Source: Streptomyces sp. SKN60 | GTDB taxonomy: Bacteria > Actinomycetota > Actinomycetes > Streptomycetales > Streptomycetaceae | Direction: 5' to 3' | NCBI RefSeq assembly: GCF_026236535.1 | Contig: NZ_JAHTMW010000020.1 | Span: 62,001-126,000 of the forward strand | Length of the DNA stretch: 64,000 nt | Shown here: one piece after another, positions 53,224-60,454 of the stretch | Position numbering within the stretch: the stretch's first letter is position 1 | Layout of the letters: the number at the start of each line of letters is the position of its first letter | Notes under the pieces: model-generated | Database searches by the model: none | Seen by the model: only the letters and a program-made list of their open reading frames with translations | Told to the model about the DNA's origin: nothing | Program-made: the position numbers and the translations under genes

Positions 53224-53979
53224 CTACACCGGCAGGCGGCGGAACAGCGGACGCGGCACGTGCCGCAGGGCCGACATCACCACGCGCAGCGCGCCCGGCA
53301 CCCACACCGTCTCCGAGCGGCGCCGCAGCCCCAGCTCGATCGCCGTCGCGACCGCCTCCGGGGTGGTCGCGAGCGGCGCCTCCGCGAGGCCCGCGGTCAT
53401 CCGGGTGCGGACGAAGCCGGGCCGTACCACCATCACGTGCACCCCGGTGCCGTGCATCGCGTCGCCGAGGCCCTGGGCGAAGGCGTCGAGCCCGGCCTTC
53501 GACGAGCCGTAGATGAAGTTCGCCCGCCGGGCCCGCTCGCCCGCCACCGAGGACAGCACCACCAGCGAGCCGTGCCCCTGCGTCTGCAGCGCCTGGGCGC
53601 AGACCAGGCCGGCCGAGACGGCGCCGGTGTAGTTGGTCTGGGCGACCCGGACCGCGGAGAGCGGGTCGGACTCGTCGCGCACCTGGTCGCCGAGGACGCC
53701 GAAGGCGAGCAGGACGAGGTCGATGTCGCCCTCGGTGAAGATCTTCCCGAGCCGCTCCTCGTGGGAGTCGGTGTCGAGCGCGTCGAAGGGCACGGTGTGC
53801 ACGTCGGCGCCCAGCGCGCGCAGCGAGTCCGCGGCGGCGGCGAGCGCGGGGGAGGGGCGGCCGGCCAGCCACACCGTACGGGTGCGGCGGGCGATCAGCC
53901 GGCGGGCGGTGGCGAGGCCGATCTCGGAGGTGCCGCCGAGGATGAGGAGGGACTGGGGTGCGCCGAAGGCGTCCTTCAT
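53224..53979 (-). CDS. dprE2: DprE2-like SDR reductase (decaprenylphosphoryl-2-keto-ribose reductase)
   Basis: 251 residues, short-chain dehydrogenase: NAD(P) motif LILGGTSEIGLATARRL, catalytic Ser in VVLSSVAGE and Y-x-x-x-K in FIYGSSKAGLD. The sequence pattern and the pairing with the DprE1-like gene just upstream support the second step of the DPR-to-DPA epimerisation. The ATG at 53979 is chosen over a GTG at 53988, which lies only 1 base from GGAG. The membrane-proximal C-terminus (VMSALRHVPRPLFRRLPV) is as in mycobacterial DprE2. Confidence 0.87.
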   Translation of the reverse strand: MKDAFGAPQSLLILGGTSEIGLATARRLIARRTRTVWLAGRPSPALAAAADSLRALGADVHTVPFDALDTDSHEERLGKIFTEGDIDLVLLAFGVLGDQVRDESDPLSAVRVAQTNYTGAVSAGLVCAQALQTQGHGSLVVLSSVAGERARRANFIYGSSKAGLDAFAQGLGDAMHGTGVHVMVVRPGFVRTRMTAGLAEAPLATTPEAVATAIELGLRRRSETVWVPGALRVVMSALRHVPRPLFRRLPV

Positions 53980-54044
53980 GACGTTCACGCTCCGGAGGGG
54001 ACAAGGGACGGGAGGGACGGCAGGGGTTCAGGGGGCCAGGGGGT

Positions 54045-55433
54045 TCAGAGGGCGAGCCGGCGGGCCAGGTCGGAGACGAAGACCGAGCGCGGGTCGAGCG
54101 CGGCGCGCAGCTCGCGGAAGTCGCCGAGCCGGGGGTACATCGCGGCGAGCAGCTCGGGCCTGAGCCGGGAGTCCTTCGCGAGGTAGACCCGGCCGCCGGC
54201 CGCGACGACCTCCTCGTCCAGCTCGTCGAGGAAGGCGCCGAGGCCGCTGAGCGAGGCCGGGATGTCGAGCGCCAGGGTCCAGCCGGGCATCGGGAACGAC
54301 AGCCAGCCCGGGTCCGCCTCGCCGAAGCGCTTCAGGACGGCCAGGAAGGACGGGCAGCGCCGGGTCGCGATGCGCCGCACCACCCGGCGCAGGGTCTCCT
54401 CCCGGCCGTGGCCGACGACGAACTGGTACTGCACGAAGCCGCCGCGCCCGTAGATCCGGTTCCAGTGCGGCACGCCGTCGAGCGGGTGGAAGAAGGACCC
54501 GAGGGACTGCAGCCGGCCGGTGGAGTGCCGGGGGGCCTTGCGGTACCAGAGCTCGTTGAACAGGCCGACGGTGGTGCGGCCGAGCAGCCCCTCGGGGACG
54601 TACGCGGGGGCTGCGGGCAGCCGCCCCGGCCGGAAGGCCAGCGGCTCGCGCCGGGCCCGCCGCGCCCGTACCGGCAGGGCGTCGTACGGGGCGTGGTCGC
54701 CGCGGGTGAGGACGGCCCGGCCGGTCGACGCGCCGCGCGCGAGCAGGTCGATCCAGGCGACGGAGTAGCGGTGGCGGTGGTCGGTGGCGGTCAGCCGGGC
54801 CATCAGGTCGTCGAGGTCGGTGGCGCGTTCGGTGTCGACGGACATGAGGGAGGTCTCGACGGGCAGCAGGCGCAGGGTGACGGAGAGGATCACCCCGGTC
54901 AGTCCCATGCCGCCGGCGGTGGCGTCGAAGAGCGGGGTGCCGGGGGCGACCGTGCGGACCTGGCCGTCGGCGGTGAGCAGGTCGAGCGAGACGACGTGCC
55001 GGGAGAAGGAGCCGGAGACGTGGTGGTTCTTGCCGTGGATGTCGGCGCCGACCGCGCCGCCGACGGTGACGTAACGGGTGCCGGGGCTCACCGGCACGAA
55101 CCAGCCGAGCGGCAGCAGCACCTCCATCAGGTGGTGCAGGCTCACCCCGGCGTCGCACACCACGAGCCCGGCCTCGGCGTCGACGGCCCGGATCCGGGCG
55201 AGCCCGGTCATGTCGAGCACGGACCCCCCGGCGTTCTGCGCCGCGTCCCCGTACGCCCGCCCCAGCCCCCGCGCGATCGACCCCCGCGCCCCGCACGCCC
55301 GTACGGCCGCGGCGGCCTCCTCGTACGTCCGGGGGCGGATCACCCGGGCGTGGGTGGGGGCGGTGCGGCCCCAGCCGGTGAGGGTGTCGATGTCCGCGTC
55401 CGCGTCGCTGACGGCGGAGGTGTCGGCTGCCAT
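54045..55433 (-). CDS. dprE1: DprE1-like FAD oxidoreductase (decaprenylphosphoryl-ribose 2'-oxidase)
   Basis: 462 residues, FAD-binding type 4 oxidase. It has the N-terminal FAD domain (RGLGRAYGDAAQNAGG; GAVGADIHGKNHHVSGSF with the conserved His), QYQFVV near 335 and the C-terminal AKDSR (Lys420) seen in M. tuberculosis DprE1. It would oxidise polyprenyl-phospho-ribose at C2 for DprE2 to reduce. At the position of the mycobacterial benzothiazinone-target Cys387, this protein has Ala388 (GWTLALDIP). A TATACG string 8 bases before the ATG suggests a leaderless transcript. Confidence 0.9.
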   Translation of the reverse strand: MAADTSAVSDADADIDTLTGWGRTAPTHARVIRPRTYEEAAAAVRACGARGSIARGLGRAYGDAAQNAGGSVLDMTGLARIRAVDAEAGLVVCDAGVSLHHLMEVLLPLGWFVPVSPGTRYVTVGGAVGADIHGKNHHVSGSFSRHVVSLDLLTADGQVRTVAPGTPLFDATAGGMGLTGVILSVTLRLLPVETSLMSVDTERATDLDDLMARLTATDHRHRYSVAWIDLLARGASTGRAVLTRGDHAPYDALPVRARRARREPLAFRPGRLPAAPAYVPEGLLGRTTVGLFNELWYRKAPRHSTGRLQSLGSFFHPLDGVPHWNRIYGRGGFVQYQFVVGHGREETLRRVVRRIATRRCPSFLAVLKRFGEADPGWLSFPMPGWTLALDIPASLSGLGAFLDELDEEVVAAGGRVYLAKDSRLRPELLAAMYPRLGDFRELRAALDPRSVFVSDLARRLAL

Positions 55434-55602
55434 GGGGTGACCGTATAGCCGGGAGTGTCGCTTATGCCGGGATTGATGGCCGGTTCGGCGAAATGGGTGA
55501 TTAAACGAGTGTCAGGAAAGCGTCTTGCTTCGCAGGACACCTTGGCGCGTCAGAGTCGCCGGTGGCCGACGCGGAAGCGCTGACACGGGGAGCCGAACCA
55601 CG
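55434..55602. promoter_or_regulatory. Divergent promoter region of the DprE cluster
   Basis: A 169-bp gap between dprE1 and the PAP2 gene. On the minus strand TATACG (55442-55447) is spaced as a -10 element for transcription starting at or next to the dprE1 ATG. An AT-richer stretch (gtgattaaacgagtg, near 55495-55510) may serve the other arm. Confidence 0.5.
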
Positions 55603-56367
55603 ATGACGCGTATTGCGGACCCGAGCGGGACGGAGCGGGCGGCGTGCCCGGGCGGCGGTACGGCGGCTCCGGCGGAGCCCGCCTCCGGTCTCGGTCTCGG
55701 GCTCGGGCCGGAGAGCCGTGGGCCGTACGGCCGTACGGAGGGACCCGCTTCCGAGCCGGCGCCCGGGCCGGGCGGCCGTGCGGCGGCCTCGACAGGGCCC
55801 GCTTCCGGGCCCGGCCACGTCCGGGGCGGCACCCACCCCCCGACCCCCCGCCCACCCGGCCTCGACCGGCGGCTGCTCCACGTCCTTCGCGACATCGGGG
55901 GCCGGGCCGGGGTCGGAGGTGCGGCGCGCGGCTTGTCGTTCGCGGGGGAGCACGGCGCGGTCTGGCTGGCCGCCGGGCTGCTCGGCGCCGCCGTCGACCG
56001 GCCCCGACGGGCCGGCTGGCTGCGGGGCACCGCGCTGGTCGGTGGCGCGCACCTGGTCAGCATGGGGGTGAAGCGGGCGGTACGGCGGGCCCGGCCGCCC
56101 GCCGGGGAGTTCGCGCCCCTGGTGCGGACCGCCGGGCGCCACTCCTTCCCGAGCTCGCACGCGAGCTCGGCCGCGGCCGCCGCCGTCGCCTTCGCGACGC
56201 TGCACCCACCGGTGCGCCACGTCGTCGTCCCGGCCGCCGCCGCGATGTGCGTGTCCCGCCTCGTCGTCGGCGTCCACTACCCGACCGACGTCGCCGCCGG
56301 CGCCCTGCTCGGCGCCGCCACGGCCGCGGCGGCCCGCCGCTGGCTGACCGGAGGCCCCGTTGCCTGA
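55603..56367 (+). CDS. PAP2-family phosphatase (putative DPPR phosphatase)
   Basis: 254 residues. The type 2 phosphatidic acid phosphatase motifs are complete: KRAVRRARPP, SFPSSHASSAAA and SRLVVGVHYPTDVAAG. About four membrane helices are seen. An N-terminal Gly/Pro/Ala tract of 80 residues precedes them. In mycobacteria a PAP2 protein dephosphorylates decaprenyl-phosphoryl-5-phosphoribose, and its gene adjoins the UbiA synthase, as here. The 3' end overlaps the synthase start by 8 bp. Confidence 0.87.
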   Translation: MTRIADPSGTERAACPGGGTAAPAEPASGLGLGLGPESRGPYGRTEGPASEPAPGPGGRAAASTGPASGPGHVRGGTHPPTPRPPGLDRRLLHVLRDIGGRAGVGGAARGLSFAGEHGAVWLAAGLLGAAVDRPRRAGWLRGTALVGGAHLVSMGVKRAVRRARPPAGEFAPLVRTAGRHSFPSSHASSAAAAAVAFATLHPPVRHVVVPAAAAMCVSRLVVGVHYPTDVAAGALLGAATAAAARRWLTGGPVA

Positions 56368-57562
56368 CCGGACCTCGACGACCACGGCCGCCCCGGCACC
56401 GGGCGCCGGCCCGAGCATCGCCGCCGGCGTTGACGCCGGCGCGGACGTTGCCACCGTGTCGGGCCTCGCCTCCGCCGCGGTCGCCGGCTGGCGGACGGGT
56501 CCTGCCATGGACGCCGGCGCGGCCAACGGCACCGCGCCCGCCACCGCCACCAGCGCCGGCGTGGACGCTGCCGGGGCGACCGGCGTCGCGCCAGGCATGA
56601 GCCCCGCCTCGGCTGCCGCCGCCGCCGGCACGGCGAGGAACACGCCGGGCCCCGGCGCAGGGGCGCGGGGGCGCACCCCCCTCGCCCTCGCCCGCGGGCT
56701 CGTCCGCACCTCCCGCCCCCGGCAGTGGGTCAAGAACGTGCTCGTCGTCGCCGCGCCCGTCGCCGCCGGGCAGCTGTGGTCGTGGCACAGCGCGGCCCGA
56801 CTCGCAGTCGTGTTCGGGTTGTTCACGGCGGCCGCGGCGGCCGTGTATCTGGTGAATGACGCGCGCGACGCCGCGGCCGACCGGGCGCACCCGGTCAAGC
56901 GGCACCGGCCGGTGGCCGCCGGGATCGTGCCCGTACCCCTCGCGTACGGCACCGGGGCCGTGCTCGGGCTCGGGGCGGCGGGGGCCGCGGCGGTCTGGTG
57001 CAACGGGATGACGGCGCTGGCGCTCGCCGCGTATCTGACCATGCAACTCGCCTACTGCGTACGCCTGAAGCACGTCCTCGTCGTCGATCTCGCCGTCGTC
57101 GCCGCCGGCTTCCTCCTCCGCGCCATGACCGGAGGGATCGCCCTGAACATCCCCCTGTCGCGCTGGTTCCTCATCACCACCGGCTTCGGCGCGCTGTTCA
57201 TGGTCGCCGCCAAGCGCTACTCGGAGGCCGTCCAGCTCGCCGACGCGCAGGGCGCGACCCGCGCGCTGCTCACCCATTACACGCCCGGGTATCTGCGCTT
57301 CGTCTGGCAGTCGGCGGCCGTCGTCGCCGTCCTCGGCTACTGCCTGTGGGCCCTGGAGAGCGGCGGCGTCGCGCACGGCGCGCTGCTGCCGTGGCGGCAG
57401 CTGTCCGTCGTCGCGTTCGTCCTCGCCGTGCTGCGGTACGCCGTCTTCGCCGACCGCGGCACCGCCGGCGCCCCCGAGGACGTGGTCCTGCGCGACCGGC
57501 CGCTCGCCGTCATCGGCCTCGTATGGGCGGCGATGTACGGGATGGCGGTCGCCGACCTGTGA
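56360..57562 (+). CDS. ubiA: UbiA-family prenyltransferase, putative decaprenyl-phosphate phosphoribosyltransferase
   Basis: 400 residues. The catalytic core has NDARDAAADRAHP (the N-D-x-x-D motif) and a second Asp in VVDLAVVAAGF, with eight or nine membrane helices, and matches DPPR synthase (mycobacterial UbiA, Rv3806c) rather than ubiquinone or heme enzymes. It joins PRPP to polyprenyl phosphate. It begins at a TTG (56360) with GGAGG upstream. The first 110 residues are an Ala/Gly/Thr/Pro tract not seen in the mycobacterial enzyme. GTGA overlap with the GtrA gene. Confidence 0.87.
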   Translation: MPDRTSTTTAAPAPGAGPSIAAGVDAGADVATVSGLASAAVAGWRTGPAMDAGAANGTAPATATSAGVDAAGATGVAPGMSPASAAAAAGTARNTPGPGAGARGRTPLALARGLVRTSRPRQWVKNVLVVAAPVAAGQLWSWHSAARLAVVFGLFTAAAAAVYLVNDARDAAADRAHPVKRHRPVAAGIVPVPLAYGTGAVLGLGAAGAAAVWCNGMTALALAAYLTMQLAYCVRLKHVLVVDLAVVAAGFLLRAMTGGIALNIPLSRWFLITTGFGALFMVAAKRYSEAVQLADAQGATRALLTHYTPGYLRFVWQSAAVVAVLGYCLWALESGGVAHGALLPWRQLSVVAFVLAVLRYAVFADRGTAGAPEDVVLRDRPLAVIGLVWAAMYGMAVADL

Positions 57563-58038
57563 CCCGGCCCCGGCACTGGCACCGGCCCCGGCACCGGCAC
57601 CGGCGCCTGAGCGGTGAGCTGCTCGGCTTCGCGGCCGCCGGCCTCGCCGCGTACGCCGCCGACCTCGCCGTCTTCCTCCTCCTCCGCGGGCCGCTCGGCC
57701 AGGACCCGCTCACCGCCAAGACCCTCTCCTTCCTGGCCGGTTGCACGGTCGCCTACCTCGGCAACGCCCTCGGCACCTACCGCCGCCGCGCCACGACCGT
57801 CGCCCTCCGCGACTACGCCGTCTTCTTCGCCGTGAACCTGGCCGGCGCCGCCGTCCAGCTGCTCTGCCTCGCCGTCTCCCACCACGGCCTCGGCCTCACC
57901 TCCGCCCGCGCCGACACGGTGTCAGGACTCGGTGTGGGCATGGTCCTGGCGACCTGTCTGCGATTCTGGGGGACCCGGACCCTGGTGTTCCGGAACCCTG
58001 CGACCGAGGAGGCGCGCCGCCCGCCATGGACTGGCTGA
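57559..58038 (+). CDS. GtrA-family membrane protein
   Basis: 159 residues, four helices of the GtrA type (LLGFAAAGLAAYAADLAVFLLL to GLGVGMVLATCLRFWGTRTLVF). GtrA proteins are thought to help flip polyprenyl-linked sugars. In the arabinan pathway a GtrA-type protein (Rv3789) acts with the DPA machinery, so the setting fits. The N-terminus is His/Arg-rich (RPRHWHRPRHRHRR). Starts in a GTGA overlap with ubiA and overlaps the BrkB gene by 13 bp. Confidence 0.88.
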   Translation: MTRPRHWHRPRHRHRRLSGELLGFAAAGLAAYAADLAVFLLLRGPLGQDPLTAKTLSFLAGCTVAYLGNALGTYRRRATTVALRDYAVFFAVNLAGAAVQLLCLAVSHHGLGLTSARADTVSGLGVGMVLATCLRFWGTRTLVFRNPATEEARRPPWTG

Positions 58039-59000
58039 CCAAACTCCCCGTCGTCGGCCCCTGGGTCGCGCGGCTGATGCGGACCCACGCCTACCACGCG
58101 TACGAGCGGCTCGACGAGGTCCGCTGGGCCCGGCTCGCCGCCGCCATCACCTTCCTCAGCTTCCTCGCCCTCTTCCCGCTGATCACCGTCGCCGCCGCGA
58201 TCGGCGCCGCGCTGCTCTCCACCGAGCAGCTCGACAAGATCGAGACGAAGATCGCCGACCAGGTGCCCGGCATCTCCGACCAGCTCGACATCGCCGGGCT
58301 CGTCGACAACGCCGGCACCATCGGTCTGGTCGCCGGCGCCGTGCTGCTCTTCATGGGCATCGGCTGGGTCGGCTCGATGCGGGAGTGCCTGCGCACGGTC
58401 TGGGGCCTCGACGACGCCGACCAGGGCAACCCGTTCGTCCGCAAGGGCAAGGACGCGGGCGTGCTGCTCGGCCTCGGCGGGGTCATGATCTGCTCGCTCG
58501 CCGCGTCCTGGCTCGGCTCCACCGCCGTCGGCTGGAGCGCCGAGCAGCTCGGCATCGAGCACAAGGGCGCCGGCGGGATGCTGATCGAGGCCGCGGCGAT
58601 CCTGGTCGCGATCGTCGCGGACTTCCTGATCCTGTCGTACGTGCTGACGCTGCTGCCCGGCGTCGAACCGAAGCGCCGCGACCTGGTGGTCGCCGCGCTG
58701 CTCGGCGCGGTCGGCTTCGAACTGCTCAAGCTGCTGCTCGGCGGCTACATGAAGGGCGTCGCGGCGAAGTCGATGTACGGGGCGTTCGGCGTGCCGGTCG
58801 CCCTGCTGCTCTGGATCAACTTCACCGCGAAGCTGCTGCTGTTCTGCGCGGCGTGGACCGCCGTCGGGGTCAGGGAGTCACCGGAGTCTCGTCCACCGGA
58901 GGAGTCTCCGGGGACTCCTGGTCCGGGGACTTCGGGTCCGGCGACGTCTGGTCCTGGGAACGGCGACGGGCCGCCCCCGCCAGCGGCCAGCGCCGGTTGA
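58026..59000 (+). CDS. YihY/BrkB-family membrane protein
   Basis: 324 residues, six membrane helices in the YihY/virulence factor BrkB pattern (LAAAITFLSFLALFPLITVAA; WLGSTAVGW; LLWINFTAKLLLFCAAW). The function is unproven; it was once mislabelled ribonuclease BN, and no RNase motif is present. The C-terminal 40 residues are Pro/Gly/Ser (TPGPGTSGPATSGPG) and lie wholly in the 131-bp overlap with the convergent carboxypeptidase gene. Last gene of the PAP2-ubiA-gtrA unit. Confidence 0.87.
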   Translation: MDWLTKLPVVGPWVARLMRTHAYHAYERLDEVRWARLAAAITFLSFLALFPLITVAAAIGAALLSTEQLDKIETKIADQVPGISDQLDIAGLVDNAGTIGLVAGAVLLFMGIGWVGSMRECLRTVWGLDDADQGNPFVRKGKDAGVLLGLGGVMICSLAASWLGSTAVGWSAEQLGIEHKGAGGMLIEAAAILVAIVADFLILSYVLTLLPGVEPKRRDLVVAALLGAVGFELLKLLLGGYMKGVAAKSMYGAFGVPVALLLWINFTAKLLLFCAAWTAVGVRESPESRPPEESPGTPGPGTSGPATSGPGNGDGPPPPAASAG

Positions 59001-60216
59001 CCAGGAACACCGCGCCCGCGAGCAGCACCAGCACCCCGCCCGCCACGGCGAGCGCGATGCCGATCCCGCCGGACGGCTTCGACGCGGCGACCGACGCGTG
59101 CCCCGTACCGTCCTCGCCCTTGCCCGGCGCCTCCTTGCCGGGGGCGGGCTCGGCCCCGGCCGTGCTGCCCGTCGTACCCGGCGTCGTACCCGCCGTCGCC
59201 GGCGGCACCAGCTCACCCACCGGCGTCACCTTGCCGGTCGCCGCGAAGCCCCAGTCGAGCAGCCGCGCGGCCTCCTTGTAGACGGCGTGCTGCTCCTTCG
59301 ACGAGGGGTTCATGACGGTGACGAGCAGCACCTTGCCGTTGCGCTCGGCGACACCGGTGAAGGTCGCGCCGGCCTCGGTGGTGTTGCCGTTCTTGACCCC
59401 GGCGATGCCCTGGTACGGGGCGACCCCGATGTCACCGGTCAGCAGCCGGTTGGTGTTCTGGATCTCGAAGGCCTCGCGCTTCTTGCCCGGCTTCGCCTCG
59501 CCCGGGAACTTGGCCCGCGGGGTGGCCGCGTACTCCCGGAAGTCCGGGTTCTGCATGCCGCTGCGGGCGATGAGGGTGAGGTCGTACGCGGAGGAGACCT
59601 GGCCCGGCTCGTCGTAGCCGTCCGGCGACTTGACGTGGGTGTCGAGGGCCTGGAGCTCCTCGGCGTGCGTCTGCATGTCCTTCACGGTCTGGTCCACGCC
59701 GTTGTTCATCGCGGCGAGCACGTGCACGGCGTCGTTGCCGGAGCGCAGGAAGACGCCCAGCCACAGATCGTGGACGCTGTAGGTCTGCTTCTCCTTGATG
59801 CCGACCAGGCTGGAGCCGGCGCCGAGGCCCTGCAGGTCGGTCGGGAGCACCGTGTGGTTCTGCGTCTTGGGGAACTTCGGCAGCAGGGTGTCCGCGAAGA
59901 GCATCTTCAGGGTGGAGGCGGGGGCCAGCGGCCAGTGCGCGTTGTGCGCGGCGAGCACCTGCCCGTTCTCCGCGTCGGCCACGATCCACGACCGCGCGCT
60001 CAGCTCCTTCGGCAGCACCGGCGCCCCCACCCCCAGCTGCACCTGAGTGCCGGCCTTGGACAGCAGCGTCCCGCCCACGCTCGACATCGTGGCCGGCGGC
60101 TGGGGCTGCGGCGCCTTGCCGTCCGCGTGCGCGGGCGCGGCGGCGAGGAGGGGCAGCAGAGTGGCGGCGGCGGTGGCCGCCAAAGCGGCCTTCGCGGTCA
60201 TCTTCGAAGCGGACAC
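58870..60216 (-). CDS. dacC: D-alanyl-D-alanine carboxypeptidase (PBP5/DacC type)
   Basis: 448 residues, exported penicillin-binding protein trimming pentapeptide stems. Signal peptide at residues 6-32, S-x-x-K as S101-T-L-K104, S-x-N as S159-G-N161. The third motif reads K275-N-G277 in GVKNGNTTEAG where most family members have KTG. A Pro/Thr/Gly linker, one C-terminal membrane helix (GIGIALAVAGGVLVLLAGAVFLV) and a short Pro/Ser tail follow. GTG at 60216 chosen; an ATG at 60201 is possible. The 3' 131 bp overlap the BrkB gene in antisense. Confidence 0.92.
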   Translation of the reverse strand: MSASKMTAKAALAATAAATLLPLLAAAPAHADGKAPQPQPPATMSSVGGTLLSKAGTQVQLGVGAPVLPKELSARSWIVADAENGQVLAAHNAHWPLAPASTLKMLFADTLLPKFPKTQNHTVLPTDLQGLGAGSSLVGIKEKQTYSVHDLWLGVFLRSGNDAVHVLAAMNNGVDQTVKDMQTHAEELQALDTHVKSPDGYDEPGQVSSAYDLTLIARSGMQNPDFREYAATPRAKFPGEAKPGKKREAFEIQNTNRLLTGDIGVAPYQGIAGVKNGNTTEAGATFTGVAERNGKVLLVTVMNPSSKEQHAVYKEAARLLDWGFAATGKVTPVGELVPPATAGTTPGTTGSTAGAEPAPGKEAPGKGEDGTGHASVAASKPSGGIGIALAVAGGVLVLLAGAVFLVNRRWPLAGAARRRSQDQTSPDPKSPDQESPETPPVDETPVTP

Positions 60217-60454
60217 GATCGGAAACGTACATCCCCCGACGGCCCTTCCGAACCTCGCGGGGCGGTTCGTCCCCGCTCGTCCACCCGTCCGCAGGGGCCG
60301 TGGGGCGGATGGTGGCACGGGCGCCACGACGTCCAGTCGGTGCAGATCATGGCATTTGCTCGAATTCGACCCATGGTGCTGGTTCATCTGAATAGGTTTT
60401 CCTCGATAACTAACCGGCGGTGAATCGGTCACACAAGAGAGCAGGTGAGAGGCT
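60217..60454. promoter_or_regulatory. Region between dacC and the recombinase remnant
   Basis: 238 bp without a gene. The half near the recombinase (60340-60420, with catttgctcgaattcg and ataggttttcctcgataactaa) is markedly AT-richer than the window and may be the edge of acquired DNA or an old attachment site. Confidence 0.4.

Noticed and set aside
53224..58038. A secondary-metabolite cluster around the SDR, oxidase and prenyltransferase genes
   Set aside because: No polyketide, peptide or terpene core enzyme is present. The set is fully explained by the polyprenyl-phospho-pentose pathway.
58026..59000. Ribonuclease BN annotation for the YihY/BrkB protein
   Set aside because: The family was historically mislabelled. 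The sequence is a six-helix membrane protein with no nuclease motif.
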